In this document: positions 44,997 through 57,415 of the stretch, in pieces
How positions within the stretch are numbered: the first letter of the stretch is position 1
Layout: each line of letters starts with the position of its first letter
Assembly (NCBI GenBank): GCA_019313695.1
Contig: JAFDAS010000015.1
Location: forward strand, 1-57,548
Direction of reading: 5' to 3'
DNA: 57,548 nt
Source of the DNA: Deltaproteobacteria bacterium
Lineage (GTDB): Bacteria; Desulfobacterota; Syntrophia; Syntrophales; UBA2210
Program-made: the position numbers and the translations under genes
Notes under the pieces: model-generated
Told to the model about the DNA's origin: nothing
Databases searched by the model: none
Seen by the model: only the letters and a program-made list of their open reading frames with translations

Positions 44997-47900
44997 TCAA
45001 TTCGCAACTTGACTGTCAAGGTTTTTCTCAATATTTTCTTCATTTATTTGCTGATCTTCAGAAACCGGGATTTCGTCCTTGACATCTATTCCCAGCTTCT
45101 TATACATGGGAAGTCCCGTGCCGGCAGGAATCAGCCTGCCCATAATCACATTTTCCTTAAGGCCTCTTAAATAATCCACCTTTCCGGACAGGGCAGCCTC
45201 CGTGAGCACGCGGGTTGTTTCCTGAAAAGACGCCGCGGAGATAAAACTGTCGGTATTAAGCGATGCCTTGGTGATACCAAGGAGTATGGGTACGGCGGTG
45301 GCCGGCTTTCCTTCCCGTTGAATTACCTCCTCGTTCTCCTCTTCAAACCTGTTCTTATCTACCTGCTCATCCACGAGAAAAGAGGTGTCACCGAAGTCCG
45401 TCACTCTTACTTTTTTGAGCATCTGTCGCACTATAATCTCTATGTGCTTGTCGTTAATCTTGACCCCCTGCAACCTGTAAACCTCCTGCACCTCGTCGAC
45501 CAGATAACTCGCCAGCTCTTTTTCACCCTTGATATTAAGGATATCATGAGGATTACTCGATCCATCCATCAGGGCATGGCCTGCCATAACCCTGTCACCC
45601 TCCTGGACACTTATATGCTTCCCCCTGGCAATCAGATATTCCTTGGGATCACCAACGTCAGGCGTTACAATTATTCGCCTCTTCCCCTTGACATCCTCAC
45701 CGTATGAGATTTCCCCGTCTATCTCGGTTATCACGGCATACTCTTTCGGCTTCCTGGCCTCAAAGAGTTCCGCAACACGCGGAAGGCCTCCCGTAATATC
45801 CTTCGTTTTTGTGGTCTCTCTGGGGATCTTGGCGATAATATCACCTGCCTTTATCTCATCACCTTCTGAAACACCGATATTCGCCCCTACAGGCAGCAGA
45901 TGCCGCGCGATCGTATGCGACCCCGGAACTCTGACTGTTTTTCCATCCTTGTCTTTTATCGAAACCCTGGGGCGCAGGTCAGCAGCCCTGTACTCCACAA
46001 TTACCTTCCTTGAAAGACCGGTCACTTCATCAACCTGCTCCTGCATGGTTTTCCCTTCAACAATATCTCCAAACTTTATGGCTCCATCAACCTCTGAAAG
46101 GATTGGAATCGAATAGGGATCCCATTGGGCAATCAAGGTGCCTCCCTTTATATTATGCCCCTCAACAACCTTTAGATGAGCTCCATAGGGAACAGGATAT
46201 TTACCACGGTTTCTTCCTTCTTCATCCAGGACGTGGACTTCTCCATTCCTGCTCATAACAACGGTTTCATTATTCTTATTTACAGCCATATTGACATCAA
46301 CGAACTTGAGCATCCCATCATGTCTCGCCTCCAGAGTGGAGTGCTCTTCAAACTTCGCTGTACCACCTATGTGGAATGTTCTCATGGTCAACTGGGTTCC
46401 GGGCTCACCTATGGACTGCGCCGCAATAATGCCGACAGCCTCACCTATATTTACCAGATGACCATGCGCCAGATCTCTCCCATAGCACTTTACACAGATA
46501 CCGTGCTTCGATTTACATGTAAGAGCGGACCTTATAAGCACTCTTTCCAGTCCCGCTTTGTCGATATTTTCCGCAAGAATTTCATCAATCTCCTGATTTG
46601 CCTCCACCAGGATTTCTCCGGTAAAAGGATCTTCTATGTCCTCCAGAGCAACCCTTCCGAGAATACGCTCACCAACCGTTTCTATTATTTCTCCACCCTC
46701 AACCAGGGCTGAAACGTAAATTCCATCGAGAGTACCGCAATCCTCCTCCATAACGATACTATCCTGCGCCACATCAACAAGTCTCCTCGTGAGATACCCT
46801 GAGTTCGCCGTCTTCAGGGCCGTGTCGGCAAGGCCCTTTCTGGCACCATGCGTGGAGATAAAGTACTGCAGAACCGAAAGGCCTTCCCTGAAGTTGGCGG
46901 TAATGGGTGTTTCTATGATCTCTCCTGACGGCTTTGCCATCAGCCCCCTCATACCGGCAAGTTGTCTCGTCTGGGCTGCACTGCCACGGGCTCCGGAATC
47001 GGCCATCATATAAATCGAATTGAAGCTCTCAACCTTGTTCATCCGTCCGTCAGGTCCTCTCAATTCCTCGGTGCCAATACCCCTCAGCATGTCACCGGCA
47101 ACTTTTTCGGTTGCATGGGCCCAGATATCGATAACCTTATTGTAACGTTCACCATCGGTTATAAGGCCGTCCATATACTGCTTGTGTATCCCCAGGACAT
47201 CTTTCTGCGCCCTGTCAACAATATCACCCTTACTGTCGGGAATGACAAGATCACCGATGGCAATCGACAGACCGGAAATCGTGGCATATTTATATCCAAG
47301 GTCCTTCAACCGGTCCGCTAATATAACCGTCGTTTTTGCCCCGGAATGCCTGTAACTGTAATCGATCAGATTGGCTATCTCCTTTTTGTTCATCACCTTA
47401 TTAATAAGATCAAAGGGAATCCCGTCGGGAATAATCTCATAGAGCAATATCCTGCCCACGGTCGTGTCAACCATCACACTGTTCATCCGAACCCTTATCG
47501 TGGCATGAAGATCAACCGCTTCCGCATCATACGCGCTTCTCACCTCACCGGGATCGGAAAAGCTCATTCCTTCCCCTTTTACATACTCCCTTGATCTTGT
47601 CATGTAATATATGCCAAGAACCATGTCCTGACTGGGAACAATTATAGGCTTGCCATTGGCCGGAGAGAGTATGTTATTGGTGGACATCATAAGGCATCTT
47701 GCCTCCACCTGGGCCTCTACCGACAGAGGCACATGCACTGCCATCTGATCGCCATCAAAATCCGCATTAAATGCCGCGCAAACGAGGGGGTGAAGCTGTA
47801 GCGCTTTCCCTTCAATAAGAACCGGCTCAAAAGCCTGGATACCGAGTCTGTGCAGGGTTGGAGCCCTGTTAAGTAACACGGGATATTCATGCACAACTTC

Positions 47901-49142
47901 ATCCAGAACATCCCATACTTCCGAAACCTCTTTCTCGACCATCTTCTTCGCGCTCTTTACAGTTGTTACATATCCCTTTTCTTCAAGCCTGTTATAAATA
48001 AACGGCTTAAACAATTCCAGCGCCATCTTTTTGGGAAGCCCGCACTGATGCAACCTTAGATCCGGTCCCACTGTGATCACAGACCTTCCGGAATAATCGA
48101 CCCTCTTTCCGAGCAGATTCTGCCTGAATCTTCCCTGCTTACCCTTGAGCATGTCCGACAGAGATCTCAAAGGCCTCTTGTTGGAACCCGTGACCGCACG
48201 ACCACGCCTGCCGTTGTCAAACAGACAATCAACAGATTCCTGGAGCATCCTTTTTTCATTCCTTATAATAATCTCAGGGGCATTCAATTCCAGCAGGCGT
48301 TTCAAGCGGTTGTTCCTGTTTATAACTCTCCTGTAGAGATCATTCAGATCGGAAGTGGCAAAACGACCGCCATCCAGAGGAACCAGGGGCCTCAGGTCGG
48401 GGGGGATTACGGGCAGCACTGTAAGGGTCATCCATTCAGGCTTGTTGCCCGATTTCTTCAACGCTTCAACAACCTTTAACCTTTTCGTGAGTTTTGTCTT
48501 TTTCGTAACCGAAGTAGCTTCCCGGAGATCGGCCCGGAGTTCAGCCCTCAGTTCTTCCAGATTAATCTCTTCCAGAAGTTTTCTTATGGCCTCAGCACCT
48601 ATGCCCACTTCAAAGGCATCATCGCCATATTCATTCAGCATTTCCAGATATTGATCTTCCGAGAGAAGCTCTTTCTTCTCCAGAGGGGTATCCTTTGGAT
48701 CAAAGACTATCCACGACTCAAAATACAAGACCCTCTCCAGTTCCTTCAGGGTAAGGTCCAGGACATTCCCTATTCTGCTGGGCAGGCTCTTGAGGAACCA
48801 GATGTGTGCGACAGGTGCGGCCAGAACTATATGTCCCATTCTTTCCCTGCGTACCTTCGACTGGATAACCTCAACTCCGCATTTCTCGCACACCATACCC
48901 CGGTGTTTCATTCTCTTATAGCGACCGCAGAGACACTCGTAGTCTTTGACCGGCCCGAAGATCTTTGCACAGAACAGACCGTCTCTTTCCGGCTTGAATG
49001 TCCTGTAATTTATAGTCTCAGGCTTTTTAACCTCGCCCTGTGACCACGAGATTATATCTTCCGGCGAGGCCAGCGACACTTTGATGGCATTAAATCTTAC
49101 AGGGTCCTTAGGTTTCTCGAAAAAACCATAGATATCTTCCAC
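44997..49142 (-). CDS. rpoC: RNA polymerase beta' subunit
   Basis: 1381 aa. N-terminal zinc ribbon ([20 protein letters not shown]), clamp, the catalytic NADFDGDQM triad, bridge helix and trigger loop (MRTFHIGG), and the second zinc site ([13 protein letters not shown]). Length and order are standard for proteobacteria. 47 bp after rpoB. Confidence 0.99.
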   Translation of the reverse strand: MEDIYGFFEKPKDPVRFNAIKVSLASPEDIISWSQGEVKKPETINYRTFKPERDGLFCAKIFGPVKDYECLCGRYKRMKHRGMVCEKCGVEVIQSKVRRERMGHIVLAAPVAHIWFLKSLPSRIGNVLDLTLKELERVLYFESWIVFDPKDTPLEKKELLSEDQYLEMLNEYGDDAFEVGIGAEAIRKLLEEINLEELRAELRADLREATSVTKKTKLTKRLKVVEALKKSGNKPEWMTLTVLPVIPPDLRPLVPLDGGRFATSDLNDLYRRVINRNNRLKRLLELNAPEIIIRNEKRMLQESVDCLFDNGRRGRAVTGSNKRPLRSLSDMLKGKQGRFRQNLLGKRVDYSGRSVITVGPDLRLHQCGLPKKMALELFKPFIYNRLEEKGYVTTVKSAKKMVEKEVSEVWDVLDEVVHEYPVLLNRAPTLHRLGIQAFEPVLIEGKALQLHPLVCAAFNADFDGDQMAVHVPLSVEAQVEARCLMMSTNNILSPANGKPIIVPSQDMVLGIYYMTRSREYVKGEGMSFSDPGEVRSAYDAEAVDLHATIRVRMNSVMVDTTVGRILLYEIIPDGIPFDLINKVMNKKEIANLIDYSYRHSGAKTTVILADRLKDLGYKYATISGLSIAIGDLVIPDSKGDIVDRAQKDVLGIHKQYMDGLITDGERYNKVIDIWAHATEKVAGDMLRGIGTEELRGPDGRMNKVESFNSIYMMADSGARGSAAQTRQLAGMRGLMAKPSGEIIETPITANFREGLSVLQYFISTHGARKGLADTALKTANSGYLTRRLVDVAQDSIVMEEDCGTLDGIYVSALVEGGEIIETVGERILGRVALEDIEDPFTGEILVEANQEIDEILAENIDKAGLERVLIRSALTCKSKHGICVKCYGRDLAHGHLVNIGEAVGIIAAQSIGEPGTQLTMRTFHIGGTAKFEEHSTLEARHDGMLKFVDVNMAVNKNNETVVMSRNGEVHVLDEEGRNRGKYPVPYGAHLKVVEGHNIKGGTLIAQWDPYSIPILSEVDGAIKFGDIVEGKTMQEQVDEVTGLSRKVIVEYRAADLRPRVSIKDKDGKTVRVPGSHTIARHLLPVGANIGVSEGDEIKAGDIIAKIPRETTKTKDITGGLPRVAELFEARKPKEYAVITEIDGEISYGEDVKGKRRIIVTPDVGDPKEYLIARGKHISVQEGDRVMAGHALMDGSSNPHDILNIKGEKELASYLVDEVQEVYRLQGVKINDKHIEIIVRQMLKKVRVTDFGDTSFLVDEQVDKNRFEEENEEVIQREGKPATAVPILLGITKASLNTDSFISAASFQETTRVLTEAALSGKVDYLRGLKENVIMGRLIPAGTGLPMYKKLGIDVKDEIPVSEDQQINEENIEKNLDSQVAN

Positions 49143-49189
49143 TGGATAAAGCTCCCTTTATTTTTAAGATTCTCTGTAAAAGAATCAGT

Positions 49190-52100
49190 CTACACATCTT
49201 CCATTAATTCAATATTAATAGCCAGGCCCTGCAATTCCTTGACAAGCACGTTAAAGGACTCCGGCAGTCCGGGCTCCAGGGTATGCTCACCCTTTACTAT
49301 AGCCTCGTACATTCTCGTTCTTCCCGCCACATCGTCCGACTTGACGGTAAGAAACTCCTGCAATGCATAGGCGGCGCCATAGGCCTCAATTGCCCATACC
49401 TCCATTTCACCCAGTCTCTGACCACCAAACTGTGCCTTCCCTCCAAGCGGTTGCTGCGTAACCAGGGAATATGGTCCTATGGATCTCGCATGGATCTTAT
49501 CGTCGACAAGGTGGTGGAGTTTCAACATGTAGATCATCCCCACTGTCACATCCTGATCAAAGGATTCTCCCGTCCGGCCGTCGAAAAGCCTTGTTTGACC
49601 TGTTTCAGGCAGATCTACAGCCTTCAGCATATCCCTTATTTCACTTTCACGCGCTCCATCAAAAACCGGGGTGGCCAGGGGAACCCCCCTTTTCAATCTG
49701 CGGATGAATCTTTTGGTTTCGTCATCAGTGGCTCCATCCACAAAATCATCAAATTCGGGAGAGGAGTATACCTTTTTCAGTTCTTTTTTCACCACATCCA
49801 TGTCAACCCCATCCACAAGGACCTGAAGTTTCTCACCCAGACCCTTTGCCGCCCACCCGAGATGAGTTTCGAGAATCTGGCCTACATTCATACGCGAAGG
49901 CACGCCAAGTGGATTTAAAACGATATCAACAGGTGTTCCATCCTCAAAGAAGGGCATATCTGCCTCTGGAAGTATTCTTGACAGCACTCCTTTGTTGCCG
50001 TGCCTGCCCGCCATCTTGTCACCGACGGAGAGTTTTCTCTTTATGGCAATATACACCTTTACCAGCTTGATCACACCGGGCGGCAATTCATCGCCTGTCC
50101 TCACCGTTTCTATTTTCTCCTCGAAGAATGTTTCGGTAGCTTCTACTCTCTTCGCAAGACCATCTAACATGGATCTCACTTTTTCTTCAGCCTTGTAATC
50201 ATCAAGTGTTATATCCTTCCAGAACCTGAAGGGGATAAGATCAAGGGCGTTTTCGGTAATTGTTTCCGACTTTTTAAGAAAAACTTTCCTGCCCTCCGGA
50301 TCAACCAGCCTGGAAGTAGAGATTTTCCCTGCAAGTAATTCAGAAATCTTTTTCTTCACATTATGGGTAATAATCCTGATTTCATCATCTCTGTCTTTGA
50401 GGAGATTGTCGATCTCTTCGTCTTCTATCGCCTGAGATCTGCTGTCTTTCTCGGCACCCTTGCGGGCAAATATCTTGGCATCTATAACCACCCCCTCTAC
50501 GCCGGGTGGAATTCTGAGGGATGTATCCCTGACATCGCCGGCTTTTTCTCCGAATATGGCACGGAGGAGCTTTTCCTCCGGCGACAACTGGGTTTCACCC
50601 TTCGGCGTGACCTTTCCTACAAGAATATCGCCCGCTTTTACCGAGACACCCATCCTGATAATGCCGCTTTCATCCAGATTTCTCAGGGCATCTTCTCCCA
50701 CGTTGGGGATATCTCTTGTAATCTCTTCCTTGCCCAGCTTCGTGTCTCTGGCCACCGTTTCAAATTCTTCTATATGCACGGAGGTATAGATGTCATCCTT
50801 TACGATTCTCTCACTGATCAATATGGAATCTTCGTAGTTGTATCCACCCCACGGCATGAAGGCCACCATAATGTTCCTGCCCAGCGCCAGCTCGCCGTTC
50901 TCGGTAGCCGGGCCATCGGCGATGATGTCTCCTTTTTTTACCCTGCTCCCTTTATCTACAATCGGCTTGTGGTTAAAACAGGTACTCTGGTTTGTACGCT
51001 GATATTTTATAAGGTTGTATATATCGACACCAATATCGGATTCATCCCCGTCTTCTGTATCGCGTTTGATAACGATCCTCGCCGCATCAACATCCTCTAC
51101 GATACCGGATTCCTTCGCCACAATGACAGCGCCCGAATCCCTGGCAACAACCGCCCCCATGCCGGTCCCCACAAGGGGCGCCTCCGGCTTCAGCAGTGGG
51201 ACGGCCTGGCGTTGCATATTAGACCCCATCAAGGCCCGGTTGGCGTCATCGTGCTCCAGAAACGGAATAAGTCCGGCAGCAACCGAGACAAGCTGATCGG
51301 GAGACACATCCATCAGATTTATCTCCCCGGGGCCTACGGTTACGTAATTTCCACTTTTTCTTGCCGTGATGAGATCCCCCGTAAACTTCCCCTTTGCATC
51401 AACAGGGACGTTCGCCTGGGCTATGATATAATCTTCTTCTTCTGTCGCGGTAAGGTACTGTATCCTGTTAAGGATCTTTCCTCCTTCCACAACCCTGTAA
51501 GGCGTCTCTATAAAACCGAAATTATTTACTCGGGCATAGGCGCTGAGAGATACAATCAGGCCGATATTGGGGCCTTCCGGCGTCTCGACAGGACACACAC
51601 GCCCATAGTGGGTATTGTGCACATCCCTTACCTCAAAACCTGCCCTTTCACGTGTAAGCCCACCGGGGCCGAGGGCCGATAATCTCCTCTTGTGCGTAAT
51701 CTCGGAAAGGGGGTTGGTCTGATCCATAAACTGAGACAGCTGGCTGCTCCCGAAAAATTCATTGACTACAGCGGTAACAGGCTTGGCGTTTATAAGATCG
51801 TGGGGCATCATGGTTTCTATATCAAGAAGGCTCATCTTCTCCTTGATGGCACGTTCCATCCTCACCAGCCCAATCCTGTATTGATTTTCTATAAGTTCTC
51901 CAACGGACCGGATCCTTCTGTTTCCGAGGTGATCTATATCATCAACGCTGTAATCAACCACACCATTCTTCAGATTGATAAGATATTTCACGGCTTCCAT
52001 GATATCCTCCCGGCGAAGAACCGTCATATCAGAAGGCACATCCATGCGAAGCTTGTAATTCATCTTAACGCGTCCTACATCAGACAGGTCATAGCTGTCG

Positions 52101-53281
52101 TGATTAAAAAAGAGGCTGTTAAAAAATCTGCGGGCGGTTTCAAGCGAGGGGGGATTACTTGGCCTTAATCTCCTGTACACGTCTACGATACCATCCTCTT
52201 CGGTCTCGATTTTATCTATGAGCATGGTATTCCTGATATAGGAATTCGTCCCTTCCTCATCAAGTTGAATAAATCTGACCTCCGTAATGTTTTTCTCGCG
52301 CAGCAATTCCATACCATCTGCGCCCAGTTCATCGGCACATTTCAGAAGAACATCGCCGGTCTCAGGATCCACTACGTCTGAAGCAAGTACCTTGCCTACG
52401 ATGTAATTCTCGCTTACATCCATAAACTCCACACCCGCATCAGTCATCTTTTTCAAAAAAGCCTTGGAAATCTTTCTTCCCTTCTTCAGCAACACCTCAC
52501 CGGTTTGACTATCCTTAATGTCTTCCGGCACTCTCTCGCCAATGAGGCTGTCCTCTACTCTCAGAGATATTCTGCTGCCATTCAGGACAACTTTTTCAAT
52601 ATTATAGAAGTGCTCCATCAGCTCTTCGGCGGAGTATCCCATGGCTTTGAGAAGTACCGTAACCGGCATTTTTCTTCTTCTGTCTATTCTGGCATAGAGG
52701 AAATCCTTCGGATCAAACTCAAGATCAAGCCAGGAACCCCTTATGGGTATAATTCTTGCCGAATATATCAGCTTCCCACTCACATGGGTCTTTCCCTTGT
52801 CGTGGTCAAAGAATATGCCCGGCGACCGATGTAGCTGACTTACGATTACCCGCTCGGTACCATTGATATTAAAGGTGCCCTTCTCGGTCATCAACGGAAT
52901 CTCGCCGAAATATATCTCCTGCTCTTTTATATCCCTTACAGTTACAGCCTTCTGTTCGCCACCCCGTCCATTGTCGAACACAACAAGCCTGATTACAACC
53001 CTCAGCGGGGCATTATAGGTCATCCCCTTCTGCGTACATTCCCTGACGTCATACCTGGCATTCCCTATCTTATAACTGACAAATTCCAGGGAACATTTCC
53101 CCCCAAAGTCTACAATGGGAAAGACGCTTTTAAAGGCCCCCTGCAGCCCGGAGTTTTCCCTGTCTTCAGGTCTTGCATCGGCCTGGAGAAATTTTTCATA
53201 AGATTTTCTCTGAATTTCTATGAGATCAGGTATCTCAACTATCTTCTTTATGCGGCCAAAACTTTTTCTATAAGTACCCAT
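49190..53281 (-). CDS. rpoB: RNA polymerase beta subunit
   Basis: 1363 aa. The rifampicin pocket reads [20 protein letters not shown] followed by [11 protein letters not shown], with all usual sensitive residues present. C-terminal [24 protein letters not shown] is intact. Forms the catalytic core with beta'. Confidence 0.99.
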   Translation of the reverse strand: MGTYRKSFGRIKKIVEIPDLIEIQRKSYEKFLQADARPEDRENSGLQGAFKSVFPIVDFGGKCSLEFVSYKIGNARYDVRECTQKGMTYNAPLRVVIRLVVFDNGRGGEQKAVTVRDIKEQEIYFGEIPLMTEKGTFNINGTERVIVSQLHRSPGIFFDHDKGKTHVSGKLIYSARIIPIRGSWLDLEFDPKDFLYARIDRRRKMPVTVLLKAMGYSAEELMEHFYNIEKVVLNGSRISLRVEDSLIGERVPEDIKDSQTGEVLLKKGRKISKAFLKKMTDAGVEFMDVSENYIVGKVLASDVVDPETGDVLLKCADELGADGMELLREKNITEVRFIQLDEEGTNSYIRNTMLIDKIETEEDGIVDVYRRLRPSNPPSLETARRFFNSLFFNHDSYDLSDVGRVKMNYKLRMDVPSDMTVLRREDIMEAVKYLINLKNGVVDYSVDDIDHLGNRRIRSVGELIENQYRIGLVRMERAIKEKMSLLDIETMMPHDLINAKPVTAVVNEFFGSSQLSQFMDQTNPLSEITHKRRLSALGPGGLTRERAGFEVRDVHNTHYGRVCPVETPEGPNIGLIVSLSAYARVNNFGFIETPYRVVEGGKILNRIQYLTATEEEDYIIAQANVPVDAKGKFTGDLITARKSGNYVTVGPGEINLMDVSPDQLVSVAAGLIPFLEHDDANRALMGSNMQRQAVPLLKPEAPLVGTGMGAVVARDSGAVIVAKESGIVEDVDAARIVIKRDTEDGDESDIGVDIYNLIKYQRTNQSTCFNHKPIVDKGSRVKKGDIIADGPATENGELALGRNIMVAFMPWGGYNYEDSILISERIVKDDIYTSVHIEEFETVARDTKLGKEEITRDIPNVGEDALRNLDESGIIRMGVSVKAGDILVGKVTPKGETQLSPEEKLLRAIFGEKAGDVRDTSLRIPPGVEGVVIDAKIFARKGAEKDSRSQAIEDEEIDNLLKDRDDEIRIITHNVKKKISELLAGKISTSRLVDPEGRKVFLKKSETITENALDLIPFRFWKDITLDDYKAEEKVRSMLDGLAKRVEATETFFEEKIETVRTGDELPPGVIKLVKVYIAIKRKLSVGDKMAGRHGNKGVLSRILPEADMPFFEDGTPVDIVLNPLGVPSRMNVGQILETHLGWAAKGLGEKLQVLVDGVDMDVVKKELKKVYSSPEFDDFVDGATDDETKRFIRRLKRGVPLATPVFDGARESEIRDMLKAVDLPETGQTRLFDGRTGESFDQDVTVGMIYMLKLHHLVDDKIHARSIGPYSLVTQQPLGGKAQFGGQRLGEMEVWAIEAYGAAYALQEFLTVKSDDVAGRTRMYEAIVKGEHTLEPGLPESFNVLVKELQGLAINIELMEDV

Positions 53282-53317
53282 ATTGATCCTTATATTGATC
53301 TATCCTTCATAAATAGA

Positions 53318-53368
53318 GAAGCCAGAATAGAAAAAAATTTCTTTAATTTCTTTCTTACCTCTGGCTTC
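53318..53368 (-). other. hairpin in the rplL-rpoB intergenic region
   Basis: GAAGCCAGA (53318-53326) pairs with TCTGGCTTC (53360-53368) across a 33-nt AU-rich loop. There is no U-run on the 3' side. It matches the place where E. coli has an attenuator and RNase III site that lowers rpoBC relative to rplJL; the same function is inference. Confidence 0.5.
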
Positions 53369-53420
53369 CGGACCCATAATCTTGAATCCCTTTTTAGCTT
53401 TTAGTAACTACTTCCGACGT

Positions 53421-53807
53421 TTATTTAATCTCTGCGCTTGCGCCGACTTCTTCCAGCTTGGCTTTTATCTCTTCAGCTTCGGCCTTTGGCACACCCTCTT
53501 TAACCGGTTTGGGCGCAGCCTCAACAAGGTCCTTGGCCTCCTTGAGGCCTAACCCTGTTATAGCCCGGGCAACCTTGATGACCTGTATTTTCTGATCACC
53601 GAATCCCGTCAGTATAACATCAAACTCAGTTTTTTCCTCTTCCGGAGCAGCTGCGGCCGGTCCGGCTGCTGCTGCAGCCACTGGAGCCGCTGCGGAGACA
53701 CCAAATTTTTCTTCCAGTTCCTTAACCATTTCCGACAGCTCGAGAACCGTCATGTTTTCGATAAAACTTATAACATCGTCTTTCGTGATTTTTTTTGCTG
53801 TTGCCAT
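53421..53807 (-). CDS. rplL: 50S ribosomal protein L7/L12
   Basis: 128 aa. N-terminal dimerisation helix, Ala/Pro-rich hinge (about 39-56) and C-terminal factor-binding domain ([36 protein letters not shown]). Multi-copy stalk protein. Confidence 0.98.
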   Translation of the reverse strand: MATAKKITKDDVISFIENMTVLELSEMVKELEEKFGVSAAAPVAAAAAGPAAAAPEEEKTEFDVILTGFGDQKIQVIKVARAITGLGLKEAKDLVEAAPKPVKEGVPKAEAEEIKAKLEEVGASAEIK

Positions 53808-53833
53808 TTTTTGCTACATCCTTTCCTGTATGT

Positions 53834-54355
53834 TTAATTTTCTTCTTTCTTCACTCTATGTGCCTCAAGCACCTGCACAAGCCCCCTGGGAACAGCACTC
53901 AAAACCGTGACAAGCTGGGTCTGTGCTCCAACCAGAACAGAGAGGAGTTTCCCAAGAAGGATATCCCTGCTCGGCAATTCAGCCAGGGCCCTTATCTGCT
54001 CCCTGCTCAAAAGCCTGCCATCCAGAACACCCGCTTCAATCTCAAGCCGGTCATTCTTTTTGGCAAATTCAACAAGTATCCTTGTCGGCTCAACCACATC
54101 TCCAAAGTTCATCATGAGCGCCCTGGGACCTTTGAGATGGTCATCCAGCAGTGTAAACTCCGTGTCCTTCAAAGCGATACTTAAAAGGTTATTCTTTACC
54201 ACCTTAAGCTCACTGTCTACCTTGCGCAACTCATTTCTCAGGTCGGTGATATCCTTAACCTTGATGCCGCTGTAATTCGCAAGAATCGCCAGATTCACAC
54301 CCTTAAGCTTCTCATGAAGCTCGGTAACAACACGTTCCTTAGTACTCCTATTCAA
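53834..54355 (-). CDS. rplJ: 50S ribosomal protein L10
   Basis: 173 aa from a TTG at 54355: AAAGGAGG lies 7 bp upstream and the product then begins MNRSTKERVV, as in the family. The upstream part of the frame (to 54373) is the ribosome-binding site itself. Anchors L7/L12 to the ribosome and regulates its own mRNA. Confidence 0.95.
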   Translation of the reverse strand: MNRSTKERVVTELHEKLKGVNLAILANYSGIKVKDITDLRNELRKVDSELKVVKNNLLSIALKDTEFTLLDDHLKGPRALMMNFGDVVEPTRILVEFAKKNDRLEIEAGVLDGRLLSREQIRALAELPSRDILLGKLLSVLVGAQTQLVTVLSAVPRGLVQVLEAHRVKKEEN

Positions 54356-54373
54356 TGCATGGCCTCCTTTCAA

Positions 54374-54540
54374 TGTTTGAATTTCAAAACACCCTGTCGC
54401 CCGGAGACGATCAAGATTCTCTGAAAGTCAGACCGCTATACAGGAAAAGATACTATCTAAACTCCTCCATAGTCTCGGCAGGCCGATTTCGTGATCGATT
54501 AAACACCGTGGTACCTGCTGTCTCTGACTTCTTGTTTGTT
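54374..54540 (-). ncRNA. L10-type ribosomal protein leader
   Basis: The 170-bp gap before rplJ can fold, and on the minus strand it contains GGTACC about 25 nt before CCTGCCGAGACT, similar to the conserved L10-binding leader found upstream of rplJL. Placement and sequence fit autoregulation by L10-L12. Exact limits are not determined. Confidence 0.5.
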
Positions 54541-54542
54541 TT

Positions 54543-55253
54543 TTATCCAGCCTTTAGGACATTTCTTACATCCACAGGATCTATTTTAACCCCCGGGCCC
54601 ATGGTAGTGGAGAGAGAGATGGCTTTCAGATATGTCCCTTTACTGGATGCAGGCTTCAGCTTCATTATGGATTCTACCAACGCCAGGATGTTTTCCATCA
54701 ACTTGTTAGTTCCGAATGAAACCTTCCCTACAGGACTGTGAACTATTCCCGCCTTTTCTACCCTGAACTCAACCTTGCCCGCCTTAAGTTCTTCAACCGC
54801 GTTCTTTACGTCAAAAGTCACAGTACCGACCTTGGGATTGGGCATCAAACCACGCGGACCAAGAATCTTGCCCAGTTTTCCAACATTGCCCATCATATCC
54901 GGGGTGGCAACAACCCTGTCAAATTCCATCCACCCGCCCTTAATCTTTTCAATGAGATCGTCCGAACCGGCAAAGTCCGCCCCGGCATCAAGGGCTTCTC
55001 TTTCCTTGTCTCCCTTTGCGAAAACAAGCACTCTCACGGACTTGCCGAGACCATTGGGGAGAACCACACTCCCCCTTATCATCTGGTCTGCGTGTTTGGG
55101 ATTTACACCCAGTTTAATGGCAACATCGGCAGTCTCGTCGAATTTCGCCCTTGTGGTAGATACCGCAAGCTCCACAGCCTCTTCCAGTGAATAACGCTTC
55201 CCGGACTCTACCTTTTCTCTCTCTTCCAAGTATCTCTTACCTTTATTAGACAT
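54543..55253 (-). CDS. rplA: 50S ribosomal protein L1
   Basis: 236 aa. The L1 signature [27 protein letters not shown] is complete. ATG at 55253 or GTG at 55259 are both possible given CGGAG upstream. Forms the mobile stalk near the E site. Confidence 0.97.
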   Translation of the reverse strand: MSNKGKRYLEEREKVESGKRYSLEEAVELAVSTTRAKFDETADVAIKLGVNPKHADQMIRGSVVLPNGLGKSVRVLVFAKGDKEREALDAGADFAGSDDLIEKIKGGWMEFDRVVATPDMMGNVGKLGKILGPRGLMPNPKVGTVTFDVKNAVEELKAGKVEFRVEKAGIVHSPVGKVSFGTNKLMENILALVESIMKLKPASSKGTYLKAISLSTTMGPGVKIDPVDVRNVLKAG

Positions 55254-55276
55254 CTCCACAAAACTCCGAAGTAGAT

Positions 55277-55702
55277 TTATTTGGCAATCTCAATACCCAT
55301 GGACCTTGCGGTCCCTTCTACTGTAGCCATAGCTCCGTCAATATCTATGGCATTCAAATCCTCATACTTTATCTCAGCGATTTCTCTCAGCTGCCTGGAG
55401 GTTACTGCCCCCACTTTTTCTCTCTTGGGATCTCCCGCGCCCTTCGCAATCTTTGCCGCCTGTTTTAACAAAACGGATGTCGGCGGCGTTTTGGTAATAA
55501 AGGTAAACGATTTATCAGCATATACGGTTATCACAACCGGTATTATCATGCCTTCCTGATTCTGCGTGAGGGCATTATAGGCCTTACAGAATTCCATGAT
55601 ATTAACCCCATGCTGGCCCAATGCAGGACCAATAGGCGGCGATGGCGTGGCCTTGCCGGCCTGAACCTGAAGCTTTATGCTCGCAATAACCTTCTTAGCC
55701 AT
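55277..55702 (-). CDS. rplK: 50S ribosomal protein L11
   Basis: 141 aa. [31 protein letters not shown] and the C-terminal rRNA-binding domain. Part of the GTPase centre. Confidence 0.98.
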   Translation of the reverse strand: MAKKVIASIKLQVQAGKATPSPPIGPALGQHGVNIMEFCKAYNALTQNQEGMIIPVVITVYADKSFTFITKTPPTSVLLKQAAKIAKGAGDPKREKVGAVTSRQLREIAEIKYEDLNAIDIDGAMATVEGTARSMGIEIAK

Positions 55703-55751
55703 TAGATTCCCCTTTACTTAGTTCCATTTTCAAAATTCTCTTACGGTTTCT

Positions 55752-56282
55752 TTAATTCTGGACAACCTGTATAAACTCCAGCTCCACAGGCGTTGATCTA
55801 CCAAAGATGCTCACTATTACTCTCAATTTACCCTTTTCCGGTTTGACTTCATCAACCACCCCGTCAAAATTTAAAAAGGGACCATCCACAATCCTCACAT
55901 GATCTCCAGTCTCAAACTTAAACTTCGGGCTGGGCTTCAACGTGCCCTCATCTATCTTGGTCTTCAATAACTGGACAGATTCATCGGATATAGGCGACGG
56001 TCTGTCCCTCATTCCTATGAAACCGGTGACTTTGGGGGTGTCCTTCACTATGTGCCATGTATCGTCGTTCAACTCCATCTTTACAAGGATATACCCGGGG
56101 AAAAATTTTCTCTTTGAGGTCTTCTTCTCACCTTTTTTGAGTTCGACCACATCCTCCTCCGGTATCAGTATGTCAGCAAAATAATCCTGCATACCAAAGG
56201 TGGTCACTCTCTCCTCCAGGGAGAGCTTTACCCTGTTTTCAAAACCCGAGTATGTATGGACAACATACCAGTTGAAAGCCAT
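55752..56282 (-). CDS. nusG: transcription termination/antitermination protein NusG
   Basis: 176 aa. NGN domain ([22 protein letters not shown] … PGYILVKM) and C-terminal KOW domain ([21 protein letters not shown]). Couples polymerase to ribosome or Rho. Four bases after secE. Confidence 0.98.
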   Translation of the reverse strand: MAFNWYVVHTYSGFENRVKLSLEERVTTFGMQDYFADILIPEEDVVELKKGEKKTSKRKFFPGYILVKMELNDDTWHIVKDTPKVTGFIGMRDRPSPISDESVQLLKTKIDEGTLKPSPKFKFETGDHVRIVDGPFLNFDGVVDEVKPEKGKLRVIVSIFGRSTPVELEFIQVVQN

Positions 56283-56286
56283 ATTT

Positions 56287-56490
56287 TTAACCCAAAACCA
56301 ATCTTATTATTCTGGTAAGGCCAAGATCTACGACCCCGAGAAATAGGGACATGATAATGACCACAACAATCACGACAGAAGTCGAGGCAAGCGCCTCCTT
56401 CGGGGTTGGCCATGTCACCTTCCTCAGTTCAACCCTTGCCTCCTTCAAAAAGCGAGTTACCCTGTTTATCATCAACTTGATCTTTTCCAT
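56287..56490 (-). CDS. secE: preprotein translocase subunit SecE
   Basis: 67 aa, the short form with one membrane helix (about 38-62). Amphipathic helix RFLKEARVELRKVTWPTPKEA is the family signature. It lies about 25 bp downstream of tRNA-Trp. Confidence 0.97.
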   Translation of the reverse strand: MEKIKLMINRVTRFLKEARVELRKVTWPTPKEALASTSVVIVVVIIMSLFLGVVDLGLTRIIRLVLG

Positions 56491-56514
56491 TCAATATACC
56501 CGGCAAAAGCATAA

Positions 56515-56591
56515 TGGCAGGCCAGGAGGGACTCGAACCCCCAACACCCGGATTTGGAGTCCGGTGCTCTAGCCATTAGAGCTACTGGCCT
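56515..56591 (-). tRNA. tRNA-Trp (CCA)
   Basis: Minus strand: acceptor AGGCCAG with CTGGCCT, discriminator G, encoded CCA (56517-56515). Anticodon loop CTCCAAA gives CCA. Directly upstream of secE, the conserved position. Confidence 0.97.
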
Positions 56592-56724
56592 GTTTCAAAT
56601 AACATATCCTTATTTGAGACCCTGGAAACCCACAAGGGGGTATCCTCAAATTTCCACATCCCGTAATACTAACATACCCAGGAAATCCGACCATCCGGCA
56701 CGCCCTGAGATGTAAACAGATATC

Positions 56725-56874
56725 CTATTTCGTCTCTCTGTGCGTTGTATGCCGCTGGCAAAATTTGCAATATTTCTTCATTTCAAGACGATTTTTCGTA
56801 ATCCGCTTGTTCTTCGTTGTCGTGTAATTTCTCTGCTTGCATTCACCACATGCAAGGATAACAATGTCTCTCAT
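56725..56874 (-). CDS. rpmG: 50S ribosomal protein L33
   Basis: 49 aa, ATG at 56874. Reads [20 protein letters not shown], then [20 protein letters not shown] and ends RHTTHRETK. Two CxxC pairs (CGEC, CKFC) make it the zinc-binding type. Lies between tRNA-Thr and tRNA-Trp. Confidence 0.96.
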   Translation of the reverse strand: MRDIVILACGECKQRNYTTTKNKRITKNRLEMKKYCKFCQRHTTHRETK

Positions 56875-56899
56875 TCCAATAAACCCGCTTCCCTCAAAA

Positions 56900-56975
56900 T
56901 GGAGCCCACGACCAGGATTGAACTGGTGACCTCATCCTTACCAAGGATGTGCTCTACCAACTGAGCTACGTGGGC
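56900..56975 (-). tRNA. tRNA-Thr (GGT)
   Basis: Acceptor GCCCACG/CGTGGGC, discriminator U, encoded CCA. Anticodon stem ATCCT/AGGAT frames TGGTA, anticodon GGT. Standard D and T arms. Confidence 0.96.
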
Positions 56976-57029
56976 CGATAAAAACCCTTTTTTCCACACC
57001 CTGATAACACACCCTGATAAATCAAAAAA

Positions 57030-57105
57030 TGGAGCGGGAAACGGGATTCGAACCCGCGACCCTCAGCTTGGAAGGCTGACGCTCTAGCCACTGAGCTACT
57101 CCCGC
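57030..57105 (-). tRNA. tRNA-Gly (TCC)
   Basis: Acceptor GCGGGAG with a matching 3' strand, discriminator U, encoded CCA. Anticodon stem CAGCC/AGCTG-like frames TTCCA, anticodon TCC. Confidence 0.96.
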
Positions 57106-57133
57106 CTCCTGAAAACCCAAAATGACAAAAATA

Positions 57134-57218
57134 TGGTGGAGGGGGGAGGATTTGAACCTCCGTAGGCTTCGCCGGCAGATTTACAGTCTGCTCCCTTTGA
57201 CCACTCGGGAACCCCTCC
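57134..57218 (-). tRNA. tRNA-Tyr (GTA)
   Basis: 85 nt with a long variable arm, as expected for tRNA-Tyr. Acceptor GGAGGGG/CCCCTCC, discriminator A, encoded CCA. Anticodon GTA within CAGACTGTAAATCTG. Confidence 0.97.
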
Positions 57219-57236
57219 ACGTTAATCAACAGTAAC

Positions 57237-57312
57237 TGGAGCTGGCGATGGGACTCGAACCCGCGACCTGCTGATTACAAATCAGCTGCTCTACCAATTG
57301 AGCTACGCCAGC
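57237..57312 (-). tRNA. tRNA-Thr (TGT)
   Basis: Acceptor GCTGGCG with a CGCCAGC 3' strand, discriminator U, encoded CCA. Anticodon TGT in CTGATTTGTAATCAG. First gene of the tRNA-secE transcript. Confidence 0.97.
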
Positions 57313-57330
57313 AAGTGTTAACTTATGCAT

Positions 57331-57359
57331 ATTACAGAGAATTCTCTGATACAGCCCAA
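57331..57359 (-). promoter_or_regulatory. promoter of the tRNA-secE-nusG transcript
   Basis: Minus strand: TTGGGC (57359-57354), 17 bp, TGTAAT (57336-57331), about 18 bp before the first tRNA base. The spacer holds a GAGAATTCTC palindrome. Confidence 0.5.
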
Positions 57360-57415
57360 CCGCATTCCTATCTCCTTGAATGCAAGAGTGGGAGACTAAA
57401 TCTAAAAAATGTATT

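Noticed and set aside
50363..51682. 439-codon open frame antisense to rpoB
   Set aside because: Shadow of rpoB codon structure; composition is His/Arg-rich and unlike a protein, and it lies wholly inside a highly conserved gene.
56900..57312. Possible CRISPR-like or tandem repeat array
   Set aside because: The regular spacing and similarity come from four tRNA genes. No CRISPR array was seen in the window.
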